DNA of 64,000 nt, from assembly GCF_037137075.1 (NCBI RefSeq), contig NZ_JBBBNV010000012.1:72397-136396 (forward strand), written 5' to 3'. Shown here in pieces: positions 41,965 through 51,287 of this stretch. Both the position numbers and the translations under genes were made by a program. Numbering within the stretch: position 1 is the first letter of the stretch; the number at the start of each line of letters is the position of its first letter. The notes beneath the pieces were generated by a model, which searched no databases, was not told the origin of the DNA, and was given only the letters and a program-made list of their open reading frames with translations. This stretch comes from JBBBNV01 sp037137075 (lineage in GTDB: Bacteria > Bacillota > Bacilli > Paenibacillales > NBRC-103111).

Positions 41965-42792
41965 ATGGAATTATGGTATACAGAGAAACAAACGGACAGC
42001 TTCGGCATCACAGCCAAAATTAAACAAACCTATGTAACGGAAAAAACCGATTTTCAGGATTTGGCGATGATCGAGACCGAAGAATTCGGCAATATGCTCG
42101 TGCTGGACGGCATGGTTATGACGACAGAGAAGGATGAGTTCGTTTACCACGAAATGGTTGCTCACCCGGCATTGTTCACGCATCCGAATCCGAAGCGCGT
42201 CCTCGTTGTGGGCGGCGGCGATGGCGGCGTAATCCGGGAGATCATGAAGCATCCGAAGGTTGAACAGGCCGTACTGGTTGACATCGACGGCAAAGTCATC
42301 GAATACTCGAAGAAATATTTGCCTTCTATTGCAGGCGAGCTGGACAACCCGCGCGTCAGTGTACAGGTCGGCGACGGCTACATGCACATTCATGATAACA
42401 AAAACGCCTACGACGTCATTATGGTTGACTCGACCGAACCGGTTGGGCCGGCGGTGGAGCTGTTCTCCCGGGGCTTCTATCAAGGCATCTACGAAGCGCT
42501 TAAGGAAGACGGTATCTTCGTAGCGCAAACGGACAACCCTTGGTTTAAAGCGGATCTGATTCAAAATGTAAACCGGGATGTCAAAGAAATTTTCCCGATC
42601 GTTCGCGTGTACTGTGCCAATATCCCGACTTACCCGAGCGGACTGTGGACGTTCACCATGGGCAGCAAGAAGCATGATCCGCTGCAGGTGGAAGAAGCCC
42701 AAATTCCGGAAATCAACACCAAATACTACTCTCCTCGTCTGCACAAAGCGGCTTTTGTATTGCCGAAATTTGTGGAAGACCTGGTGAAGTAA
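41965..42792 (+). CDS. speE: Spermidine synthase
   Basis: A 275-residue aminopropyltransferase that makes spermidine from putrescine and decarboxylated S-adenosylmethionine. The N-terminal beta domain has LDGMVMTTEKDEFVYHEM (within residues 48-66); the Rossmann-like core has VLVVGGGDGGVIRE (about 80-93), the acidic VDIDGKVIEY, and MVDSTEPVGPA with the catalytic Asp (about 154). The ATG at 41965 follows GAAGGGATCC; the longer frame lacks a site. speB follows 24 bases later, giving the agmatine route to putrescine and then spermidine. Confidence 0.95.
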   Translation: MELWYTEKQTDSFGITAKIKQTYVTEKTDFQDLAMIETEEFGNMLVLDGMVMTTEKDEFVYHEMVAHPALFTHPNPKRVLVVGGGDGGVIREIMKHPKVEQAVLVDIDGKVIEYSKKYLPSIAGELDNPRVSVQVGDGYMHIHDNKNAYDVIMVDSTEPVGPAVELFSRGFYQGIYEALKEDGIFVAQTDNPWFKADLIQNVNRDVKEIFPIVRVYCANIPTYPSGLWTFTMGSKKHDPLQVEEAQIPEINTKYYSPRLHKAAFVLPKFVEDLVK

Positions 42793-42816
42793 GCGAGAGC
42801 GAGGAGAACTGCAGCC

Positions 42817-43686
42817 ATGAGATTCGACGACGCTTACTCGGGTAACGTGTTTATCGCGAGCTCCCCGGATTACGCAGCGGCTCAAGCCGTCATTTACGGA
42901 ATGCCGATGGACTACACCGTCAGCTTTCGCCCAGGCTCCCGTTTCGGCCCGGGCCGAATTCGCGAGGTTTCTATCGGACTGGAAGAATACAGCCCTTATC
43001 TGGATCGGAGTCTGGATCAGGTAAAATATTTCGATGCGGGCGACATTCCGCTGCCGTTCGGCAATCCCGGACGGGCGCTGGAAGTTATCGGTGAATATGT
43101 AAAAGGCTTGCTTGCAGACGGGAAGTTCCCGCTCGGTCTCGGCGGCGAGCATCTGGTTTCGTGGCCGGTGCTGCGCGAGGTGTATGCCAAATACCCGGAT
43201 CTGGCGATCATTCACATTGACGCCCATGCGGATTTGCGCGAGCAGTATGAAGGCGAGCCGCTTTCCCACTCGACGCCGCTCCGCAAAGCGGCCGAGCTGA
43301 TTGGCGGCAAGAACGTGTACCAGTTCGGTATCCGTTCCGGCACGCGCGAAGAGTTCGAATACGCCCGCAAACATTTGAACCTGTACCCGTTTGACGTGCT
43401 GGAGCCGCTGAAGAAGGTGCTTCCTGAGCTTGCGGGCCGTCCGGTTTATTTGACCATCGACATCGACGTGCTGGACCCGTCGGCCGCTCCGGGCACAGGC
43501 ACTGCCGAAGCCGGAGGCATTACCTCCAAGGAGCTGCTCGCCTCAATCCATGCGCTGGCGGCTTCCGACGTGAAGGTGATCGGCGCGGACGTAGTCGAGG
43601 TTGCGCCGGTTTATGACCCGACAGAACAAACGCCAATCGCCGCTTCCAAGCTGGTTCGTGAAATTTTGCTCGGCTTGGTGAAGTAA
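42817..43686 (+). CDS. speB: Agmatinase
   Basis: A 289-residue ureohydrolase with two manganese ions that converts agmatine to putrescine and urea. Metal ligands are in GGEHLVSWP (His near 110), HIDAHADLR (about 132-140) and TIDIDVLDPS (about 211-220). GTGTAEAGG matches the agmatinase rather than arginase pattern. It is co-transcribed with speE and ends at a terminator (43731-43772). The start at 42817 follows GCGAGGAG. Confidence 0.95.
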   Translation: MRFDDAYSGNVFIASSPDYAAAQAVIYGMPMDYTVSFRPGSRFGPGRIREVSIGLEEYSPYLDRSLDQVKYFDAGDIPLPFGNPGRALEVIGEYVKGLLADGKFPLGLGGEHLVSWPVLREVYAKYPDLAIIHIDAHADLREQYEGEPLSHSTPLRKAAELIGGKNVYQFGIRSGTREEFEYARKHLNLYPFDVLEPLKKVLPELAGRPVYLTIDIDVLDPSAAPGTGTAEAGGITSKELLASIHALAASDVKVIGADVVEVAPVYDPTEQTPIAASKLVREILLGLVK

Positions 43687-43730
43687 AACGGTACCTGCCT
43701 TTTCGGAAGGAGCTCCATGCTCGCCATAGA

Positions 43731-43772
43731 GGCGCGCTGTTAACCGGAATCCCGGTACAGCGCGCCTTTTTC
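43731..43772 (+). terminator. Terminator after speB
   Basis: Arms GGCGCGCTGT and ACAGCGCGCC with an inner ACCGG/CCGGT pairing, then TTTTT. Confidence 0.85.
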
Positions 43773-43942
43773 TGTTATGCCCGTCGAGCTTGCGGCAAAT
43801 GCGGTGCAATCCCCGGACGCATACATTGAAATTCCGGACAGCTTGTACTACACTTAACCTTAACTTAGTCTCATCACACGGCAGGCTTGCGATCCGGAAA
43901 GGCGGGAAGCCAACACAACACGACTCGGAGGGGGAATGCGGG

Positions 43943-44356
43943 ATGATGACCAAAGCACGTGTGTCCATCACCATTTCGAGTACCAGCCCGGACCACCGCA
44001 TCAAGCAGTCGGTAACAGGCGAGCTGTACCGGCGGGACGATCAGTGGATTATCCGTTATGCCGAGCCGGAAGGGCAGATGGGGCGCACCATGACTACGGT
44101 AAAGTGCGAGCCGGGTCAAATCCGTATCATTCGCCACGGCGACGTCGAATCGGAGCAGACGTTTCAGCTGCACAAACGGCTGCGGGGCACTTACCAGACG
44201 GTGCAGGGCACTTTGCCGATTGAAAGCAAGACCCATGCCATGAAGATGAATATGCGGGAGCAGCAGGGCTCTATTGCCTGGACCTATGATTTATTCGTGA
44301 CCGGCGAGTTTGCCGGCAAATATCAATTGCGACTGGATGTCGTGGAGGAACAATAG
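43943..44356 (+). CDS. ywiB: DUF1934 protein, YwiB-like
   Basis: A 137-residue beta-barrel protein of the DUF1934 family (YwiB), a calycin-like fold in the cytosol. Seen are an initial strand VSITISST, a YRRDDQWIIRYAEP segment, an IRHGD turn and the closing GKYQLRLDV strand. The start at 43943 follows GGAGGGGGA; a second ATG at 43946 is possible. It ends 3 bases before argS, with which it is surely co-transcribed, as in Bacillus subtilis. Function unknown. Confidence 0.88.
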   Translation: MMTKARVSITISSTSPDHRIKQSVTGELYRRDDQWIIRYAEPEGQMGRTMTTVKCEPGQIRIIRHGDVESEQTFQLHKRLRGTYQTVQGTLPIESKTHAMKMNMREQQGSIAWTYDLFVTGEFAGKYQLRLDVVEEQ

Positions 44357-44359
44357 CGG

Positions 44360-46033
44360 ATGAACGTATTGGATAAAATGAACGAAACTGTGAAAAAAGC
44401 GGTACAGGAAGCGGTAATCGGGGCGGGCATCGTCCAGGAAGCAGACTTGCCGGTTATTGCGCTGGAGGTTCCGAAGGATAAGTCGCACGGCGACTTGTCT
44501 ACGAATATCGCGATGCAGCTGACACGCATCGCCAAGGCGAATCCGCGCCAGCTGGCGGAGCGGATTATTGCCGGACTTGATCAGGCGGGCGCGCATATCG
44601 CACGCGCAGAAATAGCGGGTCCTGGCTTTATTAACTTTTTTATGGACAAGAGCTATCTGCACGAGGTCGTTCATGAAGTGCTGTCTCAGCAGGACAGCTA
44701 TGGCCGCCTGACGCTCGGCGGAGGAAAGAAAATCCAGGTGGAATTTGTCAGCGCCAACCCGACGGGAAGCCTGCATCTGGGCCACGCTCGCGGAGCGGCG
44801 GTAGGGGATGCGCTTTGTAATGTGCTTGATTTTGCGGGCTATGACGTGACCCGTGAATACTATATTAATGACGCCGGCAACCAGGTCAACAATTTGGCCA
44901 TATCCATCGAGGCCAGGTATCTGCAGGCGCTGGGCCAGGACGCCCAGATGCCGGAGGACGGCTATTACGGCGAGGACATTATCGGATTCGCCAAGGAGCT
45001 GGCCGAGGAGCAAGGAGAGAAGCTGCTGGAGCTTTCCCGCGAGGAACGGCTCTCCTTTTGCCGCGAGTACGGTCTGAAGAAGGAGCTTGCCAAGCTGCAG
45101 CGCGACCTGGAACGGTTCCGCGTCCGTTTTGACAGCTGGTTCAGCGAAACCTCCTTGTACACCGAGGGGCAGATCCAGCCGGTGCTGGAGGAGCTGCGCG
45201 CCAACGGCCATGTGTATGATGAGGATGGGGCGACATGGCTTCGCACCACACCGCTGGGCGACGACAAGGATCGGGTGCTCATCAAGAACGACGGAAGCTT
45301 CACTTATTTAACCCCGGATATTGCTTACCACCGCAACAAATATGCCCGTGGATATGATCAGATGATTAATATTTGGGGAGCGGACCATCACGGCTACATC
45401 CCAAGGGTTAAAGCGGCGATGGAGGCCTTGAATCTGGACCCGGGGAAGCTGACGGTGCTGATTGCCCAAATGGTAAGCTTGTACCAGAACGGGGAAAAGG
45501 TCAAAATGTCCAAGCGGACCGGCAAGGCGGTCACGATGGAGGATTTGATGGACGAGGTCGGCGTCGATGCCATTCGTTATTTCTTTACGATGCGGAGCAC
45601 GGACTCGCATCTTGACTTTGATATGGATCTTGCTATCTCGACCTCCAATGAGAACCCGGTTTTTTATGTACAGTATGCCCATGCGAGAATTTGCAGTATT
45701 TTTCGCCAGGCGGAGGAGCAAAACGTCGCGGTGCTGCCGCTTGAACAGGTGGATCTGTCGGTGCTCCGATCGGAAGCAGAATTCGATTTGCTGCGCAAGC
45801 TGGGCGATCTCCCGCAGGAAATCGCCGACGCGGCGGCACAATATGCGCCGCACCGGCTGATTCGCTACGTGTACGAGCTGGCGAGCCAATTCCACAGCTA
45901 CTACAAAGCGGAACGCGTCATTACCGACGATGAGGTCCAGACACAGGCGCGTTTTGCCCTGCTGGCTTCGGTGCGCATTGTCATCCGCAATGTACTGCGC
46001 ATTGTTGGGGTAGAAGCGCCGGAACGCATGTAG
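44360..46033 (+). CDS. argS: Arginyl-tRNA synthetase
   Basis: A 557-residue class I aminoacyl-tRNA synthetase. The N-terminal Arg-tRNA domain (1-110) is followed by the catalytic Rossmann fold with HIGH-like HLGH in ANPTGSLHLGHARG (about 130-142) and the KMSK loop in KVKMSKRTGK (about 378-387). The C-terminal DALR anticodon-binding domain occupies about 435-557. It charges tRNA-Arg, and ArgRS needs the tRNA for amino-acid activation. It follows ywiB almost directly. No T-box leader is seen. Confidence 0.97.
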   Translation: MNVLDKMNETVKKAVQEAVIGAGIVQEADLPVIALEVPKDKSHGDLSTNIAMQLTRIAKANPRQLAERIIAGLDQAGAHIARAEIAGPGFINFFMDKSYLHEVVHEVLSQQDSYGRLTLGGGKKIQVEFVSANPTGSLHLGHARGAAVGDALCNVLDFAGYDVTREYYINDAGNQVNNLAISIEARYLQALGQDAQMPEDGYYGEDIIGFAKELAEEQGEKLLELSREERLSFCREYGLKKELAKLQRDLERFRVRFDSWFSETSLYTEGQIQPVLEELRANGHVYDEDGATWLRTTPLGDDKDRVLIKNDGSFTYLTPDIAYHRNKYARGYDQMINIWGADHHGYIPRVKAAMEALNLDPGKLTVLIAQMVSLYQNGEKVKMSKRTGKAVTMEDLMDEVGVDAIRYFFTMRSTDSHLDFDMDLAISTSNENPVFYVQYAHARICSIFRQAEEQNVAVLPLEQVDLSVLRSEAEFDLLRKLGDLPQEIADAAAQYAPHRLIRYVYELASQFHSYYKAERVITDDEVQTQARFALLASVRIVIRNVLRIVGVEAPERM

Positions 46034-46156
46034 GCTAAGTCCTTCGTCTCTATCGGGAGAGCCTCCCGCTTCTATTATGGCGAGGGTACTGTCCAGACCG
46101 GAATATGAAGCGGTGAAGTGTGGCTGGATGGCATCGCGGCCGTCCGATCGGCCGGA

Positions 46157-47314
46157 CTACCGCGAGATGCCCTTCAAAAAGCGAATGGCCTTCATGGCAT
46201 TAACTTCTCCCCCATAGACGGGAGCCGCTCCCTTGAGCGAGCCTGCCGCTGACTTGAGAATGGTTTTAATCTCAGTCGGCCGCAGGCTCGGCTTCATTTC
46301 CAGGAGTAAGGCAATAACTCCGCTTACATGAGAGGTCGCCATGGAGGTACCGCTTAGCTCATTGTATTTGCCAAACAGCCAGGTAGACGAAATGTTATCT
46401 CCAGGGGCATAAATATCGATGAATTGTCCGCGATTGCTGAAGGCGGCGATTTTGCTGGCTTTGTTGATCGCCCCGACGGAGATGGTTTGAGGGAAGCGCG
46501 CGGGGAAATCCACCCATTTCCGTTTGCCGTCATTGCCGGATGAGGCGACCACGACGATGCCGGCTTGAACGGCGCGCCGGACCGCCTCGTGCAGTGCCCG
46601 GCTGTTTTTTTTCATGCCGAAGCTCATATTGATAATGTCCATCTGATTGCGTACGCACCAGTCGATACCGGCGATAATGTCCGATACATACGCGGTTCCC
46701 TGGTGATCAAAGGTTTTGACCGGGTGAATGATCGCGTCCGGCGCCACGCCGGTCATGCCCTGGTGTCCGCCGGAGGCGGCAATGGTACCGGCGATATGGG
46801 TGCCATGTCCATTATCATCATAGGGCAGCATACTGCGATGAATGACATTAATGCCCTTAGAGACGGCATGGCGGAGATCCGGATGAAAAAAGTCCACGCC
46901 CGTGTCGATGACACCGATATGCACATTGCGCCCGGTGGCTTTCTCCCACAGCTTGGGTGCCTGGATATGGCGGATTCCCCAGGGGACGGCCTCTTTCCGT
47001 CTCCGGTAGGGTGTGCCCTGCCGGATGGCGAGTGCAGGCGGGAAGTGAACATGCGCCGTCTCATCGGCTTCCACTCTAAGCGAATGGGGGATGCAAGGCA
47101 GCTGCTGCTTCGGCAGACTGCAGCTGAAGGCATGGATAAGGGGCAGCGGATGAATGGCGGCCAGACCCGGCAGCGTGGTTTGGAGAGACTGCCACTCATG
47201 CAGGCAAGCGGTGAACTCGCGTTCGTTCGGGAAACGAATGAAATGCTTGGCGGCCGCATGTTGGGGACTGCGGAGCTCCTCGTGCAGCTTATGGAGAAAG
47301 ATCGAATAATCCAA
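46157..47314 (-). CDS. Subtilisin-like serine peptidase (S8), no signal peptide
   Basis: A 385-residue subtilase. The catalytic triad is visible: Asp137 in GVIDTGVD, His170 in DDNGHGTHIAG and Ser324 in SGTSMATSH; the oxyanion Asn is in ASSGND (about 260). The N-terminal 110 residues form a prodomain-like region but no secretion signal is present, so it is probably an intracellular or otherwise released protease, in size and style near AprX. The start is a TTG at 47314, 9 bases after GGGAGG. It is a lone gene on the minus strand between argS and rpoE, convergent with argS. Confidence 0.88.
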   Translation of the reverse strand: MDYSIFLHKLHEELRSPQHAAAKHFIRFPNEREFTACLHEWQSLQTTLPGLAAIHPLPLIHAFSCSLPKQQLPCIPHSLRVEADETAHVHFPPALAIRQGTPYRRRKEAVPWGIRHIQAPKLWEKATGRNVHIGVIDTGVDFFHPDLRHAVSKGINVIHRSMLPYDDNGHGTHIAGTIAASGGHQGMTGVAPDAIIHPVKTFDHQGTAYVSDIIAGIDWCVRNQMDIINMSFGMKKNSRALHEAVRRAVQAGIVVVASSGNDGKRKWVDFPARFPQTISVGAINKASKIAAFSNRGQFIDIYAPGDNISSTWLFGKYNELSGTSMATSHVSGVIALLLEMKPSLRPTEIKTILKSAAGSLKGAAPVYGGEVNAMKAIRFLKGISR

Positions 47315-47841
47315 ACCAACCGCCCTCCCACAGCCAGGTTAGGGATATATCGATGTAGTTTATGTGCTGGCGGGGCAGCCTGATTGGGTAGCCGATTGGA
47401 TTCGGCGAATTGGGCCCTGCAGGCGGTAGCGGCCGGGTGATCCGCTTCATATGATACATAGAGAGCTTCTATGCAGAGGGGCTTTCACAGCAGGCGGGCG
47501 TGAATGGCCGTTCACCGCCCGGTCGGGCCGGAATTGTTTGCAGGCCGGTTCGGCGGCTAGGATACAGTCAGCAGGCGGGGGCAGTAATGGCCTCCGTCTG
47601 CTTTATTTTGCTTTTCAGGAGCCTCGTTCCCGTTTGCACTTTTCCGCTAAAGCGGCTGACATAACCGGGCGTATCAACAGGCGCGCCCCGTATCGGGACA
47701 GAAGTTAAAACCAAGAAGCAGGATAAGGGATAAGCTGCAGGCCGGACAGTTGCATTTTTCCATAAAATAAGGTTTACTTAATGTGATAGTCGGCCATTCT
47801 TGTGAAGATGGGCTGTAAACCGTGAGGAAGGAAGTGTCTTG
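47315..47841. other. Intergenic region before rpoE
   Basis: A 527-base stretch with no credible gene; open frames here lack ribosome binding sites and family matches. A possible rpoE promoter lies near 47770-47800 (TTTACT and an AT-rich -10). Nothing else is clear. Confidence 0.5.
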
Positions 47842-48426
47842 ATGAGTCAATATACGCTCAAATTCACCGATGAGCAGGCGCGCGAAATGCCGATGGTGGA
47901 TTTGGCCTTTGAAATTTTGAAATCAGCCAACACCACGTTCTATTATCGGGATCTGATGGCGGAAATCGCCAAAATTAAAGGCCTCTCCGATGATCAAATT
48001 ATGCAGGTGATTGCGCAGCTGTATACAGAAATCAATATCGATGGCCGTTTTGCTTGTGTCGGCAGCAATCTGTGGGGCTTGAAGCGCTGGTACCCTGTAG
48101 AGAAATCGAACGACGACAGCATGGGCAGCGGCGCACGTCCGCGCATTATCAATGACGATGATGATGACGAGGACTACTACACCGAAGAAGAAGGCACATA
48201 CGGCGAAGAAGAATATGTCGCGCTGGATGCTGAGCCTAGTCAGTTCGACTCCGAGGAAGAGGACGACGAGTTCTACGAAGAAGAGATTGACGAAATCGAT
48301 GAGGAAATCGAGGACGCCGAAATCGACGAGGTGGACGAGGAACTGGGCGAAGAGCTGGATGAGGCTGACGACGAGTACGATGACGAAGAAGCGGACGATC
48401 TGGACGGAGACGAAGACGACAAGTAA
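47842..48426 (+). CDS. rpoE: RNA polymerase delta subunit
   Basis: A 194-residue delta factor found only in Firmicutes. The N-terminal winged-helix HARE domain (about 1-90, LAFEILKSANTTFYYRDLM and FACVGSNLWGLKRWYP) is followed by a long unstructured tail composed almost only of Asp and Glu. The tail mimics nucleic acid and speeds recycling of RNA polymerase. The start at 47842 follows AGGAAGGAAG; TTG at 47839 is an alternative. It lies upstream of pyrG as in Bacillus subtilis. Confidence 0.95.
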   Translation: MSQYTLKFTDEQAREMPMVDLAFEILKSANTTFYYRDLMAEIAKIKGLSDDQIMQVIAQLYTEINIDGRFACVGSNLWGLKRWYPVEKSNDDSMGSGARPRIINDDDDDEDYYTEEEGTYGEEEYVALDAEPSQFDSEEEDDEFYEEEIDEIDEEIEDAEIDEVDEELGEELDEADDEYDDEEADDLDGDEDDK

Positions 48427-48544
48427 GGCCGCCGATAAGGCCGCGTGTGGGGGATTGCTGCCTGAGCGGGCCGGTACCCGGACATACGATGGCCTGGTTA
48501 ACGGTCAAGCCGCGTATCCGGTTCAGAAACCGAGCCAAGCAGTC

Positions 48545-48586
48545 TTGACATGGTAGAGTCCGCAGAGTAAACTATTTCGTGGGCTG
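48545..48586 (+). promoter_or_regulatory. pyrG promoter with GGGCT initiation site
   Basis: TTGACA (48545-48550), 17 bases, TAAACT (48568-48573), then 7 bases to GGGCTG at 48581. In Bacillus subtilis pyrG the transcript starts with GGGC and, when CTP is low, polymerase stutters and adds extra G residues. The same start context is preserved here. Confidence 0.85.
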
Positions 48587-48622
48587 CAGATTTACAAACA
48601 AACGATATGATGTCAAATCCAC

Positions 48623-48663
48623 AAAGTGCCCCCCACTTATGGGGTGTCACTTTTTATTTTTTT
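48623..48663 (+). terminator. Leader attenuator of pyrG (CTP-responsive)
   Basis: A hairpin with AAAGTG/CACTTT outer and CCCC/GGGG inner pairs is followed by a long T run, 60 bases before pyrG. Its 5' arm contains six consecutive C (48629-48634), able to pair with G residues added at the transcript start, which would prevent terminator formation. Confidence 0.85.
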
Positions 48664-48720
48664 GTAAATATTATTTTCAAGCAGCAACACGATCGATGAC
48701 AGGTTCAGGGGGTAAGCAGT

Positions 48721-50337
48721 GTGACAAAATATATTTTTGTAACGGGCGGCGTGGTTTCTTCTCTCGGCAAGGGGATTACGGCGGCGTCTCTGGGCAGATT
48801 GTTAAAGAACAGAGGGTTGAAGGTAACGATTCAGAAGTTTGATCCGTACATCAACGTGGACCCGGGCACCATGAGCCCGTACCAGCACGGGGAGGTCTTT
48901 GTTACCGACGACGGAGCTGAAACGGATCTTGACCTCGGCCACTACGAGCGCTTTATTGATATTAACCTCAGCAAGAACAGCAACGTCACTACAGGCAAAA
49001 TTTACTCCTCTGTCATCACCAAGGAACGCCGCGGCGAATACTTGGGCGGCACAGTGCAAGTCATTCCGCACATTACCAACGAAATTAAAGACCGTGTCTT
49101 CCGCGCAGGCCGTGAAACACAATCCGACGTCGTCATTACCGAGATTGGCGGAACTGTGGGCGATATCGAAAGCTTGCCGTACCTGGAAGCGATTCGCCAA
49201 ATCAAAAGCGACATCGGCCGCGAGAACGTCATGTATATTCATGTGACGCTGATTCCTTATATTAAAGCTGCGGGCGAAGTGAAGACGAAGCCGACCCAGC
49301 ACAGTGTAAAAGAGCTGCGCGGACTCGGGATTCAGCCGCATGTGATCGTTTGCCGCACAGAGCATCCGCTGACGGAAGACATGAAGCGGAAGCTGGCCTT
49401 GTTCTGCGATATTGATCCGGAAGCCGTGATTGAGAACTGCGATGCCGAAACGCTGTACGAAGTGCCGATGATGCTGCGCGATCAGGGGCTGGATGATTTC
49501 GTTTGCCGTCACTTGGGACTGAAGGGCTCCAAGGAAGTGCCGGATATGACGGAATGGCAGGCTATGGTCGAGCGCGTCAAAAACCTGAAGGGCCGCACTG
49601 AAATTGCCATCGTCGGCAAATACGTAGCGCTGCACGATGCCTATCTTAGTATCGTAGAGGCGCTTGGCCACGCCGGAATCGACAGCAACACCGAGGTTGC
49701 GATCCGCTGGGTCAACGCGGAAGAGATTTATGATCACAATGTGAGCGAGCTGCTGGGCGGCGTACACGGGATTTTGGTGCCGGGCGGCTTCGGGGATCGC
49801 GGAATTGAAGGGAAAATTTCGGCGATTCGCTTTGCCCGCGAAAGCAATATTCCGTTCTTTGGCATTTGTCTAGGTATGCAGGTAGCCGTTATCGAGTTTG
49901 CCCGGAACGTGGTTGGACTGGCGGGGGCGAACAGCTCCGAGATTCAACCGACGACGCCGTTCCCGATTATCGACCTGCTGCCGGAGCAGAAGGATATCGA
50001 GGACCTGGGCGGCACGATGCGCCTTGGCTTGTATCCGTGCAAGGTGGCTGAAGGCAGCCTGGCTATGCGCTGCTATGAGGATGAGCTTGTTTATGAACGC
50101 CACCGCCACCGGTATGAATTCAACAACCAGTACCGGGAGCAAATTGAATCGGCCGGCCTGAAAATTTCGGGCACCTCCCCGGACGGGCGTCTGGTGGAAA
50201 TGATTGAAATTCCGAACCATCCGTGGTTCCTGGCCGTACAGTTCCATCCGGAATTCACTTCCCGCCCGAACCGTCCGCAAGCATTGTTCAAGCACTTTGT
50301 GCGCGCGGCCTGCGAGCGCCGGGATCTGAACCAATAA
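48721..50337 (+). CDS. pyrG: CTP synthase
   Basis: A 538-residue enzyme that converts UTP to CTP using glutamine and ATP. The synthase domain starts with KYIFVTGGVVSSLGKG (about 3-18, P-loop-like) and has MSPYQHGEVFV; the C-terminal class I glutaminase domain (about 290-538) has the nucleophile Cys in FFGICLGMQ (about 381) and the His-Glu pair in QFHPEF (about 512-516). The start is a GTG at 48721 after GGGGTAAGCA. Its leader carries a GGGCT start and a C-rich attenuator, so expression rises when CTP falls. Confidence 0.97.
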   Translation: MTKYIFVTGGVVSSLGKGITAASLGRLLKNRGLKVTIQKFDPYINVDPGTMSPYQHGEVFVTDDGAETDLDLGHYERFIDINLSKNSNVTTGKIYSSVITKERRGEYLGGTVQVIPHITNEIKDRVFRAGRETQSDVVITEIGGTVGDIESLPYLEAIRQIKSDIGRENVMYIHVTLIPYIKAAGEVKTKPTQHSVKELRGLGIQPHVIVCRTEHPLTEDMKRKLALFCDIDPEAVIENCDAETLYEVPMMLRDQGLDDFVCRHLGLKGSKEVPDMTEWQAMVERVKNLKGRTEIAIVGKYVALHDAYLSIVEALGHAGIDSNTEVAIRWVNAEEIYDHNVSELLGGVHGILVPGGFGDRGIEGKISAIRFARESNIPFFGICLGMQVAVIEFARNVVGLAGANSSEIQPTTPFPIIDLLPEQKDIEDLGGTMRLGLYPCKVAEGSLAMRCYEDELVYERHRHRYEFNNQYREQIESAGLKISGTSPDGRLVEMIEIPNHPWFLAVQFHPEFTSRPNRPQALFKHFVRAACERRDLNQ

Positions 50338-50351
50338 CAACGGGTACTGAT

Positions 50352-50398
50352 GAAAAAGTATGCTCATGAAGCTTATCATGGCATACTTTTTCTTGTTT
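50352..50398 (+). terminator. Terminator after pyrG
   Basis: A perfect 12-bp stem (GAAAAAGTATGC with GCATACTTTTTC), 17-base loop, T-rich end. Confidence 0.8.
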
Positions 50399-50576
50399 CA
50401 GGCGGTGCATCTGCCCGATTTTAAGATCGTATTCGGCCGAGGTCTGGCCAAACGGTCTGTTGTGCTTCCTGCCGGAGCTTGGAAATTTTCTGCTGGATGG
50501 GAAGGAAATAACTTCCTGATGTCGAATAGTTCCTAGGTACAAAACCGAGCGGTTCGTCATGAAGGAGGTTTTCGTC

Positions 50577-50969
50577 TTGAACAAGAAAAAAGTCCTGATC
50601 GTGGATGACCAGAATGGCATCCGTGTGCTGTTGATGGAGGTTTTCAGCAGTGAGGGGTACAACACCTTTCAAGCTTCGAACGGAAAAACAGCGCTGGAAA
50701 TTGTCAAACGGGATGTGCCTGACCTGGTGCTACTGGACATGAAGATTCCTGGCATGGATGGCTTGGAAATTTTGAAACACATCAAAAGCATGAATCCGGA
50801 CATCAAAGTCATCATGATGACCGCTTATGGCGAGCTGGATATGATTAAAGAAGCGACGGACATGGGCGCGCTAATGCATTTTACGAAGCCGTTTGACATT
50901 GACGAGCTGCGTCAGGCTGTCAATTTCCAGCTTCATCCCCGTACCTCAGGCCGCATGGTTGTCGGTTAA
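50577..50969 (+). CDS. spo0F: Sporulation phosphorelay response regulator Spo0F
   Basis: A 130-residue single-domain receiver that carries phosphate from sporulation kinases to Spo0B. Key residues match Bacillus Spo0F: acidic pair Asp10-Asp11, phosphoacceptor Asp54 in LVLLDMKIPGMDG, Thr in MTAYGELDM (82) and Lys104 in HFTKPFDIDEL. The start is a TTG at 50577, 8 bases after AAGGAGG; the ATG at 50559 overlaps that site. The position between pyrG and fba is conserved in Bacillales. It probably receives phosphate from kinases such as the PAS kinase at 58450. Confidence 0.95.
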   Translation: MNKKKVLIVDDQNGIRVLLMEVFSSEGYNTFQASNGKTALEIVKRDVPDLVLLDMKIPGMDGLEILKHIKSMNPDIKVIMMTAYGELDMIKEATDMGALMHFTKPFDIDELRQAVNFQLHPRTSGRMVVG

Positions 50970-50995
50970 CGGCATAGCGCCCGCAGCAGTGAGAA

Positions 50996-51028
50996 GATTC
51001 CTTTGCCGAAGGCGGAGGAATTTTTTTG
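50996..51028 (+). terminator. Terminator after spo0F
   Basis: ATTCCTTTGCC and GGCGGAGGAAT pair (two T-G) around GAA and lead into seven T. The rest of 51029-51287 shows no gene. Confidence 0.75.
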
Positions 51029-51287
51029 CTTTATGGCGTGAGGATGAGATGAGGTGCGATGAGGGGGCGCGGCGTTCTTGCCGTTTGTTTTTCTTGGGGC
51101 CTCCCAGCCGAGCGGGCAGACTTTTGGATTGCATGGACTGCTCCATCGCGGCCCGGCTTTCGTTTCCTTTGGCATGACATCGACATCGCATTTGCCTTGG
51201 CTTGTTCGTAAAATGAGGCGACATGCGCTACAATAACAACAGAAGAAACAAACGTCCTGCATCAGGATCGTGTGAAAAAGGAGGTAC

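Noticed and set aside
46054..46068. Hairpin CGGGAG-AGC-CTCCCG after argS as a terminator
   Set aside because: The stem is only 6 bp and no proper T run follows, so it is not listed as a feature.
47451..47708. An 85-codon frame in the gap before rpoE
   Set aside because: It lacks a ribosome binding site, has skewed residue content and resembles no family.
48152..48556. A long frame rich in Lys, Thr and Arg inside rpoE
   Set aside because: It is the shifted reading of the Asp/Glu repeat tail of rpoE, with no start signal.
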